From positions 62,001 through 126,000 of the forward strand of contig JANQOZ010000090.1 in NCBI GenBank assembly GCA_028285525.1: a DNA stretch of 64,000 bases, in the 5' to 3' direction. Shown in pieces: positions 1-9,626 of the stretch. Source of the DNA: Lysobacterales bacterium. GTDB lineage: Bacteria; Pseudomonadota; Gammaproteobacteria; Xanthomonadales; SZUA-38. The position numbers and the translations under genes were made by a program. The notes beneath the pieces are model-generated. The model searched no databases and was not told the DNA's origin. It saw only the letters and a program-made list of their open reading frames with translations. Numbering within the stretch: the first letter of the stretch is position 1; each line of letters opens with the position of its first letter.

Positions 1-515
1 AGCCCGTGCTTGTCCAGCACTTTGTTGAGCATCTTGAAGGTGAGCTCCGTGCCCTCTTTCATCTGCTCGACCGTCACCTGGTCGCCATCCGCAGCCAGCA
101 GCCCGCGCTCCAGGCTCTCGATCACGTCAATCATGTCGGTCATCAGCTTCTCGAGCGCAAACTTGCGCGCGTTGTCGGCATCCCTCGCCGCCCGCTTGCG
201 CACGTTGTCCATCTCGGCCCGCGCGCGCAGCGCCTCGTCGACCGCCTTCTGGCGCTCGCTTTGCGCCTGCTCCAGCAGCTGGGCAGGATCTACTTCCTCA
301 GGCTCCGGCGCCGGACTTTCTGCCTCGCCGCCTTCGAGACCTTCAGCCTGCGTATCGGCTGCGCCCGAACCGGCGGTGGCGGCGTCCTCGGCGGCAAATA
401 CCGGCTCTTCAGAGCCCGACTGCTGATCCTGCGCGCCTGCATGTCCGCCAGCGTCGCCCGTGGGCTGACCGCCTGTCGGCGCTTCCGGCTCGGTTTTGTC
501 CTGCGGATTATTCAT
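1..515 (-). CDS. grpE: Nucleotide exchange factor GrpE (3' end outside window)
   Basis: GrpE is the co-chaperone that releases ADP from DnaK during protein refolding in the cytoplasm. The minus-strand frame opens with ATG at 515 (MNNPQDKTEP) after a GGGAG ribosome site and stays open to base 1, so about 171 N-terminal residues are present and the C-terminal beta domain lies outside. The first ~75 residues are acidic, low-complexity and Gln/Ala/Glu-rich, as is common in GrpE. A long helix follows, carrying the family motif DNVRKR and then ARKFALEKL, matching the dimeric coiled coil. hrcA lies 133 bp upstream on the same strand, the usual hrcA-grpE-dnaK order, so a heat-shock operon is likely. 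No clear sigma-32 promoter was found in the gap 516-648. Confidence 0.93.
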   Translation of the reverse strand, partial: MNNPQDKTEPEAPTGGQPTGDAGGHAGAQDQQSGSEEPVFAAEDAATAGSGAADTQAEGLEGGEAESPAPEPEEVDPAQLLEQAQSERQKAVDEALRARAEMDNVRKRAARDADNARKFALEKLMTDMIDVIESLERGLLAADGDQVTVEQMKEGTELTFKMLNKVLDKHG

Positions 516-648
516 TCCCTACTCCCTTTTTCTGAGTCTGCGGGCCGCGCCTGCGTGGGCTCTCCCGGCACGCTGGACCGCTCCAGGCGACCGACCGCCG
601 GAACGCGGCGTCGCTGGCCAACCTCAAAATACCCCCCGGAGATAAGGC

Positions 649-1686
649 CTAGGTGGCCTGATTCAAGACTGTCCCCAGAATTTTTGCCGTGCTGTCGACC
701 ACGGAAATCACCTTCTGATAGGCCATTCGCGTTGGGCCGATGACGCCCAGGACGCCGACCACCTGACCGTCGACCCGATACGGGGCGCCGACGAGCGAAC
801 ACGATTCGAACGCGTCCGACTCCGACTCGCTGCCGATAAACAGCTGTACGCCGTCCGCCTCCGCGCAGCGGTCGAGCAGGTCGAGCATCTCGCGCTTTTC
901 CTGGAACGCCTCAAACAACGACTTCAGCTTTTCCAGGTCCGAGAGGTCGTCGTAGCCAATCAGATTGTTCTGGCCGCTGACCACAACGTCTTTCGCCGGA
1001 CGCGACCCCAGCGCGCTGCCGGCAAGCTCGATCGCCTGCTCCATGACCCGATCCATCTCGCGCCGCGCCAGCACCAGGTCGTCCATGAGCCGGCGCTTGA
1101 TTTCCGCCAGCGGCAGGCCCGCGTACTCCCGGTTCAGCGCGTTGGCCGCCCGCTCGAGCTCCGCCTGATCAAAGCCGCGATCCAGCGCCAGCACCCGGTT
1201 CTGCACCTCCCCGCCGGTCAGCACCACCACGGCCAGCACCTGCTGACTGTCGATCGGCACAAACTCGATCTTCTGGAAGCTGAAGAGATCACGTCGGGGC
1301 ACCGTGACGACCCCGACGAAGTTGGTGAGGCTCGAGAGCATGCTGGAAACCTCGCCAATAACCTCCGGTACCGAGGAGTGCTCGTTGAGCCGACTGTGAA
1401 TGTGTTCAGCCAGATGAGCCTCAGCCGATTCAGCCGTCAGCATCGTTTCGACAAAAAACCGGTAGCCGCGGGGCGTCGGAATACGACCCGCTGAGGTGTG
1501 GGGAGAGTGGATAAAACCGCGGCGCTCAAGCTCCGCCATCACGTTACGGACGGTCGCGGAGCTGAGCTCCAGCCCGGCGTGACCGGCGAGCAGCTTTGAG
1601 CCCACGGGGCGCCCGGCATCAATGTATTGGCGCACCAGCACCCCCAGCAGATGCCGCGCGCGATCATCCAGCTTTGACCCGCTCAT
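649..1686 (-). CDS. hrcA: Heat-inducible transcription repressor HrcA
   Basis: HrcA represses chaperone operons by binding the CIRCE inverted repeat and depends on GroEL for folding. The 345-residue product has the normal family length. It starts MSGSKLDDRARHLLGVLVRQ and has an N-terminal winged helix (residues ~1-75) with the typical stretch SSATVRNVMAELERRGFI. A GAF-like domain follows, and the C-terminus contains the conserved GVLGVIGPTRMAY. It is divergent from recN (90 bp apart) and upstream of grpE. I looked for a CIRCE element in 1687-1776 and saw none, so autoregulation through CIRCE is not supported here. In related proteobacteria CIRCE often sits upstream of groESL instead. Confidence 0.95.
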   Translation of the reverse strand: MSGSKLDDRARHLLGVLVRQYIDAGRPVGSKLLAGHAGLELSSATVRNVMAELERRGFIHSPHTSAGRIPTPRGYRFFVETMLTAESAEAHLAEHIHSRLNEHSSVPEVIGEVSSMLSSLTNFVGVVTVPRRDLFSFQKIEFVPIDSQQVLAVVVLTGGEVQNRVLALDRGFDQAELERAANALNREYAGLPLAEIKRRLMDDLVLARREMDRVMEQAIELAGSALGSRPAKDVVVSGQNNLIGYDDLSDLEKLKSLFEAFQEKREMLDLLDRCAEADGVQLFIGSESESDAFESCSLVGAPYRVDGQVVGVLGVIGPTRMAYQKVISVVDSTAKILGTVLNQAT

Positions 1687-1776
1687 GATTCTTATGTTGT
1701 GTCGCTCGCAATCGATGGCAAGTCCTTGGGCAAAATCACCGTGATCCGCTGCCAGGGCTCAGGCTAAAATGCCCGA

Positions 1777-3450
1777 ATGCTGACCCACCTCGCCATTCGC
1801 GACTTTGCGCTGATCGAGCGGCTCGATCTCGAGTTCAGCTCGGGCTTCAGCGTGCTGACCGGCGAGACGGGCGCCGGCAAATCCATTTTGCTCGACGCCC
1901 TCCAGCTGGTGCTCGGCGGGCGCGCCAGCGCGGGCGTGCTGCGGGCCGGGGCGAGCAAGGCGGACGTTTCTGCGGCCTTTGACGTCCGCGAGCGTCCTGC
2001 CGTCAGGTCCTGGCTCAGCGATCACGATCTGGAGCCGGAAGACGCGGAACTGCTGCTGAGGCGGGTGGTCAACGCTGACGGACGTTCCCGGGCTTACGTC
2101 AACGGTGTTCAGACGCCGATCCAAAAAATGCGGGAGCTGGGCGACCGGCTGGTGGAAATACACGGCCAGCACGAGTTCCAGACGCTCGTCCGGGCGCCCG
2201 AGCAGCTCCGGCTGCTCGATCTGTTTGCCAACAACACCAAGCTGCTGAGCGAGGTTCAGGCGGCGTTTAAGCGCTGGCGTGACCTCAACGCGGAGCTTGA
2301 GGCGCTGCGTAGCTCGGCCGCGATGTCCCCCGCGGAGCTCGATCTCCTCCGACATCAGGTTGATGAACTGGAGCGGGTCGCGGTGGAGCCGCAGGAATTG
2401 GAGGCCCTGCATGCGGAGCACCGGCAGCTGGCCAGCGCCGAGTCGCTCATGGCGTCCACCGGGCAGGCCTCTGAAGCCCTCGCCGACACCGTAACGCCGC
2501 AGCTGTCTGCCGTGGTGCAGGACCTCAAGCGGCAGCAGTCCACCATGCCGGCGCTCAGCGAGCCGCTCGACCTTCTGGAGAGCGCGCTGCTCCAGGCGCA
2601 GGAGGCGGAATCGGTTCTGTCGCGGCAGGTGCGGGAGCTTGAGGCCAATCCGCAGCGGGTGGCCGAGCTTGACCGCCAGCTCGACGAGATCCACAGCCTT
2701 GCGCGCAAGCACCGGCTGCCGGCTGAGGATCTGCCCGGCCATCTCGTCTCGCTGCGCGCACGCTGCGAGGCCGCGGCCGACGCTGACGACACGGAGCAGG
2801 CGCTGCTCAAGTCGCTGGCAGAAACCGAGGAGGTCTATCGGGCGGCGGCCACGTCGCTGTCGAAAGCTCGCCAGCGGGCCGCGAAAAAGCTTGCCTCGGC
2901 GATTGCTGACACGATCAGCGAAGTGGGCATGGATCAGGCGCGGTTTGAGGTGGCGGTGGCGTTCGACGCGAAGAAGCCGCCGTCGCGGACCGGGCTCGAC
3001 GACGTGACGTTCATGATTCAGACCAACCCCGGCTCACCGGCCGGAACGCTCGACAAAGTGGCATCCGGCGGCGAACTTTCTCGAGTCGCGCTGGCGGTGA
3101 AGGTCGCGCTGGCCGCGAAAGAGCGCGGCCGGACAATGATCTTTGATGAGGTGGACGCCGGCGTCGGCGGCGCTACGGCGCAGCGCGTAGGGCGGAAGCT
3201 GCGCGAGCTGGCGGCGAGCGGCCAGGTGCTGAGCGTGACGCATCTGCCCCAGGTCGCCGCCTGTGGGCATCAGCACTACCGGGTGGAGAAGGAACAACGA
3301 AAACAGTCCACGCTGACGCGCGTTTTGGCGCTCGACGACGAGGCGCGGCTGCAGGAACTGTCGCGGATGCTTGGCGGCGTCGAAATCACCGAGCAGACCG
3401 TGGCGCATGCCGCGGAGATGCTGTCACAGGGCGAAAGCGGCGCCGGCTAG
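1777..3450 (+). CDS. recN: DNA repair protein RecN
   Basis: RecN is an SMC-like ATPase that acts in recombinational repair of double-strand breaks. The 557-residue protein matches the family length. It has a Walker A GETGAGKS near residue 30, the family motif EIHGQHEFQTL near residue 126, and central coiled coils. The ABC signature SGGELSRVAL and Walker B MIFDEVDAGVGG follow near residues 430-465, and then the H-loop SVTHLPQVAA. It is a single gene, divergent from hrcA and convergent with fur. RecN is commonly SOS-induced, but I did not recognise a LexA box in the 90-bp upstream gap. Confidence 0.96.
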   Translation: MLTHLAIRDFALIERLDLEFSSGFSVLTGETGAGKSILLDALQLVLGGRASAGVLRAGASKADVSAAFDVRERPAVRSWLSDHDLEPEDAELLLRRVVNADGRSRAYVNGVQTPIQKMRELGDRLVEIHGQHEFQTLVRAPEQLRLLDLFANNTKLLSEVQAAFKRWRDLNAELEALRSSAAMSPAELDLLRHQVDELERVAVEPQELEALHAEHRQLASAESLMASTGQASEALADTVTPQLSAVVQDLKRQQSTMPALSEPLDLLESALLQAQEAESVLSRQVRELEANPQRVAELDRQLDEIHSLARKHRLPAEDLPGHLVSLRARCEAAADADDTEQALLKSLAETEEVYRAAATSLSKARQRAAKKLASAIADTISEVGMDQARFEVAVAFDAKKPPSRTGLDDVTFMIQTNPGSPAGTLDKVASGGELSRVALAVKVALAAKERGRTMIFDEVDAGVGGATAQRVGRKLRELAASGQVLSVTHLPQVAACGHQHYRVEKEQRKQSTLTRVLALDDEARLQELSRMLGGVEITEQTVAHAAEMLSQGESGAG

Positions 3451-3480
3451 CGCTGCACGGTCAGGCCCAACCGAATAGCG

Positions 3481-3496
3481 GCGGCCAACGGGCCGC
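3481..3496. terminator. Possible recN/fur intergenic hairpin
   Basis: Between the convergent recN and fur stops there is a perfect 6-bp GC stem (GCGGCC / GGCCGC) with an AACG loop. No long T tract follows on either strand, so it is at best a weak or Rho-assisted bidirectional terminator. Confidence 0.3.
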
Positions 3497-3501
3497 TTGC
3501 C

Positions 3502-3909
3502 TTAGGCCTTCTTCTTGCGGACGTAGAGCACCATCGTGTGGTCGGCGAGCTCATAGCCGCGCTGTTCGCACAGATCGTGCTGGAGCTGCTCCATCTCTTC
3601 GGAAAAAAACTCCATCACTTCCCCGGAGTCGATGTCGACCATGTGGTCATGATGCTCGCCTGAATCGAGTTCGAACACCGACTTATCGCCTTCAAAGTCG
3701 TGTTTGACCACCAGACCGGCCGCCTCGAACTGGTTCAGCACCCGATACACGGTTGCGAGCCCGATGTCCTCCCCCACCTCCAGCAGCCGACGATAAATGT
3801 CTTCGGCGCTGAGATGTCGGTTGTCGCTCGAATCCAGAATCTCCAGAATCTTGACCCGTGGCAGGGTGACCTTCAGGCCAGCCTTACGCAGTTCGTTTCG
3901 ATCAGGCAT
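3502..3909 (-). CDS. fur: Ferric uptake regulator Fur
   Basis: Fur is the Fe2+-dependent repressor of iron acquisition genes. The 135-residue product contains the winged-helix recognition segment GLATVYRVLNQFEAAGLV and the metal-binding signature GEHHDHMVDIDSGEVMEF. At the position of the two cysteines of the E. coli CxxC motif this protein has Asp and Ser. That loss of at least one Cys is also seen in Pseudomonas-type Fur, so a structural Zn(Cys)4 site is unlikely. It ends in a basic RKKKA tail. It is divergently transcribed from bamE across 137 bp, a conserved arrangement in gammaproteobacteria. Autoregulation is likely, but I cannot delimit a Fur box with confidence. Confidence 0.95.
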   Translation of the reverse strand: MPDRNELRKAGLKVTLPRVKILEILDSSDNRHLSAEDIYRRLLEVGEDIGLATVYRVLNQFEAAGLVVKHDFEGDKSVFELDSGEHHDHMVDIDSGEVMEFFSEEMEQLQHDLCEQRGYELADHTMVLYVRKKKA

Positions 3910-4046
3910 GTTTTCTCGTAGTCCGCGTCTCGTAGGCGATTTCTCCGCGACAGCGCTGTAACTGAGCGCTACCCGTCACGGATGGAAGCTTAACAAGGGC
4001 TATTGTATCATCGCGCCCCACCAGTTAAGGCTGTCGGTATCTGCCC

Positions 4047-4421
4047 GTGCCTAGATTCGCTCGCTATGTAACTCTGACAATCCTCCTCAGCGTCCTCGCA
4101 ACGCTCGGGGGCTGCAATTTCATCTATAAGATCGATATTCAGCAGGGCAGCGTGCTCGATCAGGATATGGTCAACGACCTGCGCCCGGGTATGACCAAAC
4201 GCCAGGTGTCGCTGGTGATGGGGACCCCGGCGATCGCCAGCCCCTTCCGCCAGGATCGCTGGAACTACGTCAACACCGTCTCCCTGCGGGGCGGCCCGGA
4301 GCAGCTCAAAACCCTGTCTCTGCTGTTTGAAGACAATCGCCTGGTGAAGATCGAGGGCGACTATCTGCCGGAAGACTCCGAGATGGCGGAGTCGGCGGAG
4401 GAGTCCGAACCGGCCAGCTAG
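4047..4421 (+). CDS. bamE: Outer membrane protein assembly factor BamE
   Basis: BamE is a small lipoprotein of the BAM complex, which inserts beta-barrel proteins into the outer membrane. The 124-residue product has an N-terminal hydrophobic segment followed by a lipobox-like LGGC, with the lipidated Cys near residue 23. It carries the SmpA/OmlA signature in DLRPGMTKRQVSLVMGTP and the downstream RWNYVNT. The start is a GTG at 4047; an in-frame ATG exists only inside the signal region. An acidic tail (AESAEESEPAS) is extra to the core fold. It is divergent from fur and convergent with the ratA-like gene. Confidence 0.92.
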   Translation: MPRFARYVTLTILLSVLATLGGCNFIYKIDIQQGSVLDQDMVNDLRPGMTKRQVSLVMGTPAIASPFRQDRWNYVNTVSLRGGPEQLKTLSLLFEDNRLVKIEGDYLPEDSEMAESAEESEPAS

Positions 4422-4450
4422 GCAAAGCCGCGCATCAGCGTCGTCACCGC

Positions 4451-4882
4451 CTACTCGAAGACGGTGTTAGCGCGCTGAACAAAATCGGTGACCAGCCGTT
4501 TGGCCACCCAGGAAAACCCGCCGGAGAACGCTGAGGCCAGCAGGTCGGAGGCGAGCTCAAAGTCCAGCTGGAGTCCAACGCGGCAGCCGTCCTCACCGAG
4601 CTGTCGAAAAGACCACTGACCCTCAAAGCGACGAAACGGCCCGTCGACGGCCTGCATGTCGATGTGGGTGGGCTCGGTCAGCGCGTTGCGGGTGGTGAAG
4701 GCCTGGCGTATGCCGGCGATGTTTACGCTCACGCGCGCAACCATGGCGTTTTCAGCCTGCTCGAGCACCTCCGTGCCCGTACACCAGTTCAGGAACTCGG
4801 GATAGCGCGAAACCTGGTTCACCAGGCGAAACATGTCCACAGCGCTGTGTTCGACCAGCGCGGAGCGTTCAATCAGGGGCAT
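4451..4882 (-). CDS. ratA: RatA/Coq10-family START-domain protein
   Basis: This 143-residue protein belongs to the polyketide cyclase/START family. In E. coli it is called RatA (YfjG), and the eukaryotic relative Coq10 binds ubiquinone. Diagnostic stretches are [20 protein letters not shown] at the N-terminus, [10 protein letters not shown], and the C-terminal [19 protein letters not shown] helix that lines the lipid pocket. It is divergent from smpB over 70 bp, the classic ratA/smpB arrangement. A toxin role (blocking 70S assembly) was proposed for E. coli RatA, but a quinone-chaperone role is at least as likely. No RatB partner lies next to it here. Confidence 0.88.
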   Translation of the reverse strand: MPLIERSALVEHSAVDMFRLVNQVSRYPEFLNWCTGTEVLEQAENAMVARVSVNIAGIRQAFTTRNALTEPTHIDMQAVDGPFRRFEGQWSFRQLGEDGCRVGLQLDFELASDLLASAFSGGFSWVAKRLVTDFVQRANTVFE

Positions 4883-4952
4883 GGCGCGAGCATATCACGC
4901 AGGGTCGAATGTCAGTACAATACGCCGCCGCCGCGAGCGGCGAGAAAAACCC

Positions 4953-5429
4953 ATGGCCAAAAACCCCAAAAAGCCCGTCAACGACAACACCATCGCGCGC
5001 AACAAGCGAGCGCGCTTTGAGTACTTTGTTGAGGAAGAGTTTGAAGCCGGACTGTCGCTCGAAGGCTGGGAGGTGAAGGCGCTGCGCGAGTCGCGCATCA
5101 GCTTCGGGGAGAGCTACGTGCTGCTGAAGGACGGCGAGGCGTTTCTGTTTGGTGCGCACATCTCGCCGCTGGCCTCAGCCTCAACCCACGTGAAAACGGA
5201 CCCGGTCAGAACCCGCAAACTGCTGCTGCACCGCAAGGAGCTCGACAAGCTGATCGGCGCGGTGGAGCGAAAGGGCTACTCACTGATTCCGCTGGCGCTG
5301 TACTGGAAAAAGGGTCGGGTGAAGGCCGCCATTGGGCTGGCCAAGGGCAAAAAGCTCCACGACAAGCGGACCACCGAAAAAGATCGCGACTGGAAGCGCG
5401 ACCAGGCCCGTATCCTGAAACACTCTTGA
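4953..5429 (+). CDS. smpB: SsrA-binding protein SmpB
   Basis: SmpB binds tmRNA and delivers it to stalled ribosomes for trans-translation. The start was placed at the ATG at 4953 ([20 protein letters not shown]), giving 158 residues, the normal family length. An open extension upstream to 4833 runs through the divergent ratA promoter and has no SmpB similarity. The core motif [20 protein letters not shown] and the C-terminal basic tail [20 protein letters not shown], which enters the ribosomal mRNA channel, are intact. Its RNA partner ssrA lies about 7.5 kb downstream in this window. Confidence 0.96.
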   Translation: MAKNPKKPVNDNTIARNKRARFEYFVEEEFEAGLSLEGWEVKALRESRISFGESYVLLKDGEAFLFGAHISPLASASTHVKTDPVRTRKLLLHRKELDKLIGAVERKGYSLIPLALYWKKGRVKAAIGLAKGKKLHDKRTTEKDRDWKRDQARILKHS

Positions 5430-5457
5430 CCGCCCCCGGGCTAGCCGGCGGAACGTA

Positions 5458-5488
5458 AAACGGGGCGGAGCTTTGCCCCACCCCGTTT
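5458..5488. terminator. Bidirectional terminator smpB / large secreted protein
   Basis: The arms AAACGGGG (5458-5465) and CCCCGTTT (5481-5488) are perfectly complementary, and further G/C pairing inside shortens the loop. The element is flanked by A's on the left and T's on the right, so it can act for smpB (+) and for the convergent large gene (-). Confidence 0.55.
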
Positions 5489-5518
5489 GCCAAGGCCTCC
5501 TGACCTACCCGAAGCGGC

Positions 5519-8500
5519 TTATTCGAAGCCGCTCTGGAAGACCACCTGCGGCAGCACCGGAACCTCAACCACGGTGAGGTTGTCTCCGGTGGCGTCCTGC
5601 TCCGTGCTGTCGACGTCGATCTGGTAGCCAAAGGCTTCCGGATCGAAGTTGGCGTCGGGCAGCAGGGTTACCGACAGCGCCACCGTCTCGTCCGGCGCCA
5701 GCGTGCCAAAGCTGCAGGTAGTGGTATCCATATCGTGGCTGCAGGTGCCTTTGCTGGTGCTGACCGACATCAGCTCAACGCCTTCCGGCAACACGCCGGT
5801 AAAGACGACGTTGGTGGCTTCCAGCGGCGTCACCGGGTCTTCCGGCAGCTCGTTGGTCGCGTTGATGTTCAGCGTGGTCACCTGGCCCGGAAGCACGGGA
5901 TCGTCACTTTCCGGCACCGCCTCCAGCGACACGTCGACCATCGGCAGCACGGTGATCTGCGCCCGAAGCGCGTCCTCCGAATCGCTGCCGGCACCGGTCT
6001 CGTCAATGACGTTGAGGCCCACCTCGTAGACGCCGGGAGTGAGGAACACGTGATCACCCAGCACCTGCCCGGTGCCACCCGCGGTGAGCGTGATGATCGG
6101 GTCTTCGCGCGGCGCGTTCGGATCGGCTGGCGGGTTCTGATTGGCTGAGTCGTTGGTTCCGTCGCCCCAGCTGATCGTCAGAAAGTGGGCCTGACCCGCG
6201 TCTGGGTCGTCAAACTCCGCCATCAGGCCTGCGGGGAAACCCAGCCCCGCCTCAAAACCCTGATTGATGACCTGGCCCTTAAGCAGCTTTGAGATCGCCT
6301 TGGGCAGGAACTTCGAGCCGTCGTCCATGAAGCGCAGCACGGGCTTGTCGTTCACGGGATTGACCGTGATGCTTACCGTGGCGCGATTCGACACGTCGCG
6401 ACCGTCGCTGACCTCAAACACCAGCTGATCGGTGCCGTTGAAGTCCGATGCAGGAATGTAGGTCCGCATCTCGCCGCTGCCGGTGAGCGTTCCGTTGCTC
6501 GGGCCTTCGACCACCGTGTAGGTGAGCGTATCCAGGCCGTTGAAATCGACGCCCGCAATGCCGTCCGGATCGCTGGCCAGCAGGTTGACGTCAGCGGTCG
6601 TGTCCTCGTCGAGCACCACGGCGTCGTCGAAGGCCTCTGGGGCCCTGAAGTTGCGGCTGACCGTGATGGTGGCCGTACCGACGTTGCTGTCGACCAGGCC
6701 GTCGTCCGCGCGGAACGTAAAACTGTCGGTACCCTGGAAACCGTTGTCCGAGCTGTAGGACACCACCACAGAATTCTCCGTGATGTCCTTGAACGGCGCG
6801 GTTTCGAACACGTGCATCAGCTCGCGGTCTCGATCGAGCACGTAAAACTGGGTGGAGTTGACGCTGATATCGAGCGGCCGACCCATGTCGCCGAGCACAA
6901 AACAGCTGCCGTCACAGACTGACGCGGCCTCGCCGGCAAAGTCGCCAAGGGCCGTAAAACGCTGCACGCGGCTATTGTCGTAGTCGGTGACGTAGAGTGT
7001 GTCTTCCGGATCGAGAGCAATCCCTGTCGGTGTGTTGAACTGTCCCGGCAGGCTGCCACTGGTTTGCGAAACGTTGCAGGGCGTTGCGTCGCTGCAGGAA
7101 AACCCGAAGCTGCGGCCGTTTTCGTCATCGCACCCAGGACCGCTGTCACACTTGCCCAGCCAGCCGATGTAGGCACCGGGGTTCAGCGTGTTGCCGTCCA
7201 CCGTGGTCGGGGCAAATTTGTGAATCCGGTCGTCGCCGGAGTCGACGACGTAAACGTTGCCCAGCGAGTCCAGTTCAATGTTGAACCCTCGGCTGGAGCT
7301 TCCAGCCACCGACGGTTCGCCGGACAGGAACGACTCATTGTTTTTGAGCGTACCTAGCAGCGACGGCCGGAAGTCATTGCCGCGACCGTCATAAACAAAC
7401 ACGCGCTGTTTGTTCGTAGCGAAGATCAGACCCGTATTGCTGTCCGTTTTGGCGTCCAGCAGCCGCCCGCTGGGCGCCTCCAGGTTGCGGTTGTCGACCA
7501 CGTTCAGATCACCGTCCAGCTTGCGATAGATGAGCGGCAGGTCGTTCTGCTCCGGCTGTGAGACATAGATAAAGCCGCTGTCGTCCAGCGTCAGGCGCTT
7601 GGCCCCGCTCAGCTCGCTCCCGGCAAACTCCCCAAGGAAATCCCCAGTGGGACTCCACTTGCTGATCCGCGCCTGCGTGTCAGCGCCACCGCCGCCGCTG
7701 CAGAAAAAACGCTCGTCGAGCACAAACGAAATACCGTCATCGGTCACGTGCACAAACTCCGGCTCGTAGACAAAGTCGACGGGCACCTCACCCGGCCCAC
7801 CGCTGCCGCAGAAGCGGGCGGCAATTTCGTTGATCGCCGGATCGAAGTTGTTGAGGATCTCGCCCACTTCATTGTCAGGCCGAACCCGGTAGTCCTCGAT
7901 AAAGTACGGCACCAGCGGCGCCACGAAAAAGCCATTCCCCGGCAGGCTGACGATGTCGAACTTCAGCGGATCAAACATGCCGGACACCACGTCCGGGTCG
8001 CTGCCAGTCAGGGTGAGATCGATCACTTCCGAAGTCAGAGCGCTGCCAGATACGTCCTGCACCGACGGTGCCTGATTGGTGCCCGGAGCCTTGACGGTGA
8101 TCCACTGAGGCTTGGAGTCGCTGTTGCCCGAGCTGTCGGTGGCGGTCCACAGCACCTGCGTTCGGCTGTTGACCGGGAAAGTCGTCGGCGCCGTATTGGT
8201 GAGCGCCGGGTTCGGATCCGCGACGTCAAACACCACCGCGGTGCCGATATCGACGTCTGCCTGAGTTGCCGGATCGTTAGACTCGATCACCCGTGCGGGC
8301 GGCACCAGGATGATGGGCGCGCGGGTGTCCTGTACCACAATCTTCTGTGAGAACGTCGTCTCACCAGGATTACCCGGGCCTTCCGGATGAAGATCGCTCG
8401 CCGTCCAGTTGACGAAGTTGGTGCCAATTTCCAGCAGCAGCGGCGCGTCGTTGCCAACGCTGATCGGCGCGTCGCACGGATCCGACTCCACGATCCAGCT

Positions 8501-9457
8501 GCGAAAACGATCGCGGTGGACGGCAAAGCGCTCGCCGCCGAAGCTGTTGGCTTCCAGCACTACCGGGTTCTGATCGTTGTCGATCCCAGGATCAGGCACG
8601 TAATCGATTACCGGCGGGTTCAGGTCGTTGACCGTGAACGTGCGGCGCTGCTCGTGCACCGCCGTGTCAAAGCTGTTGTCGAGGATGAAGCGCACCGCTT
8701 CGCTGTCGCTGCTGAACTCATCGCCAGCGGCATCCAGCGTGATAACGCCCGCCTCAATGCCGGTGTTGATCAGAAACAGGCCGCCGATTTCCAGCGCGCG
8801 GGCGGCGGTTTTGGGGTCGGTCTGGATCTCAAAAAAGCTCTTGAAGTATTTGACTTCATTGGTGATGTAGAAGAGAGCCAGCGGCAGCGCGACGTCGATC
8901 ACCGGGTTGAGCTGCGTGGCCGCCTCCCAGACGATCGGGTGATTGCCCGAGGGGTAAACCACGATGCGGTCGCTTTCGCTCCAGTCGTCGAGATAAAAGT
9001 TGTCGACGCGAACCTTCACCTCCGCATTGGCATGCCCGACGACGGGCGGCTGGGGATCGCTGAACGCGCCCCAGTTGGTGGGCAGGGAGCGGATATCGGC
9101 GATGCCGAACAGGTTGTCGTACTCCGCCTCTTTTTGGGGCAGAAAGAAGTTGTAGTGGCAGCCGTCCGGGCTTTGCGGATTCACGGGCGTTGGGTTAACC
9201 GTGATCAGTTTGGCCGGCAGGGTCTTGATCACGATATCGATCCCGATGGTGGCAAGGTCCGCCACGTTGCCGATGAATCCTGGCAGGAAAGACGTTGGCA
9301 GCAGCGCAAAGTGTGTCGCGGCCCAGGCCGTGTAGGCGTCCTCGTAGGCGTCATTGTCCTCGACCTCCGCGATGGCCGGGTTAAGGCCCGCACCACCGAT
9401 GGCTAAACAGATTCCCAGGGCAAGCGGCGCCCGGCGTTTAAGCAAGTCCTTTAACAT
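5519..9457 (-). CDS. Large secreted multi-domain repeat protein (HYR, NHL, cadherin-like, PKD-like, DUF11-like)
   Basis: Likely a surface or extracellular protein of 1312 residues. I chose the ATG at 9457 (MLKDLLKRRAPLALG...) because GGAG lies about ten bases upstream and a clean signal peptide follows, ending near AIA/EVED; a longer frame to 9577 adds a non-signal extension. Reading along it: an N-terminal unique region, then a HYR-like segment (DTRAPIILVPP ... ATDSSGN). Next are NHL-type beta-propeller repeats (GNVYVVDSGDDRIHKFAP, TLYVTDYDNSRVQRF), then cadherin-like units with VLDEDTT and SDFNGTDQLVFEVSDG. It ends with a PKD-like WGDGTN segment, a DUF11-like domain (LEATNVVFTGVLPEGVEL) and a short tail VVFQSGFE. 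It is divergent from the sigma factor/kinase pair. The precise ligand or function is unknown. The C-terminal GFE tail recurs in two other secreted proteins here. Confidence 0.82.
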   Translation of the reverse strand: MLKDLLKRRAPLALGICLAIGGAGLNPAIAEVEDNDAYEDAYTAWAATHFALLPTSFLPGFIGNVADLATIGIDIVIKTLPAKLITVNPTPVNPQSPDGCHYNFFLPQKEAEYDNLFGIADIRSLPTNWGAFSDPQPPVVGHANAEVKVRVDNFYLDDWSESDRIVVYPSGNHPIVWEAATQLNPVIDVALPLALFYITNEVKYFKSFFEIQTDPKTAARALEIGGLFLINTGIEAGVITLDAAGDEFSSDSEAVRFILDNSFDTAVHEQRRTFTVNDLNPPVIDYVPDPGIDNDQNPVVLEANSFGGERFAVHRDRFRSWIVESDPCDAPISVGNDAPLLLEIGTNFVNWTASDLHPEGPGNPGETTFSQKIVVQDTRAPIILVPPARVIESNDPATQADVDIGTAVVFDVADPNPALTNTAPTTFPVNSRTQVLWTATDSSGNSDSKPQWITVKAPGTNQAPSVQDVSGSALTSEVIDLTLTGSDPDVVSGMFDPLKFDIVSLPGNGFFVAPLVPYFIEDYRVRPDNEVGEILNNFDPAINEIAARFCGSGGPGEVPVDFVYEPEFVHVTDDGISFVLDERFFCSGGGGADTQARISKWSPTGDFLGEFAGSELSGAKRLTLDDSGFIYVSQPEQNDLPLIYRKLDGDLNVVDNRNLEAPSGRLLDAKTDSNTGLIFATNKQRVFVYDGRGNDFRPSLLGTLKNNESFLSGEPSVAGSSSRGFNIELDSLGNVYVVDSGDDRIHKFAPTTVDGNTLNPGAYIGWLGKCDSGPGCDDENGRSFGFSCSDATPCNVSQTSGSLPGQFNTPTGIALDPEDTLYVTDYDNSRVQRFTALGDFAGEAASVCDGSCFVLGDMGRPLDISVNSTQFYVLDRDRELMHVFETAPFKDITENSVVVSYSSDNGFQGTDSFTFRADDGLVDSNVGTATITVSRNFRAPEAFDDAVVLDEDTTADVNLLASDPDGIAGVDFNGLDTLTYTVVEGPSNGTLTGSGEMRTYIPASDFNGTDQLVFEVSDGRDVSNRATVSITVNPVNDKPVLRFMDDGSKFLPKAISKLLKGQVINQGFEAGLGFPAGLMAEFDDPDAGQAHFLTISWGDGTNDSANQNPPADPNAPREDPIITLTAGGTGQVLGDHVFLTPGVYEVGLNVIDETGAGSDSEDALRAQITVLPMVDVSLEAVPESDDPVLPGQVTTLNINATNELPEDPVTPLEATNVVFTGVLPEGVELMSVSTSKGTCSHDMDTTTCSFGTLAPDETVALSVTLLPDANFDPEAFGYQIDVDSTEQDATGDNLTVVEVPVLPQVVFQSGFE

Positions 9458-9626
9458 CTCATCCGATCTCCATGTCTGACCCGCGGCGTTTCCACCGCAG
9501 AAAAGTGCTCTCACAGGCCGGTCCTTCTTGGCCTGCTCTCCCCAATGGCGGAATTGTTCGATGAATCGGGTCATCACTTGCGGCTAAACTACAGCTTGAT
9601 GGTTTTATTGCCGCCAAGCGCTGCTT

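Noticed and set aside
1687..1776. CIRCE operator for HrcA
   Set aside because: No TTAGCACTC-N9-GAGTGCTAA-like repeat could be found in the hrcA/recN gap.
1759..2742. 327-residue minus-strand open frame
   Set aside because: Antisense to recN, whose Walker and signature motifs are intact in the plus frame.
8387..9406. 339-residue plus-strand open frame
   Set aside because: Antisense to the giant secreted gene, which has a signal peptide and recognisable repeats. The shadow has no domain features.
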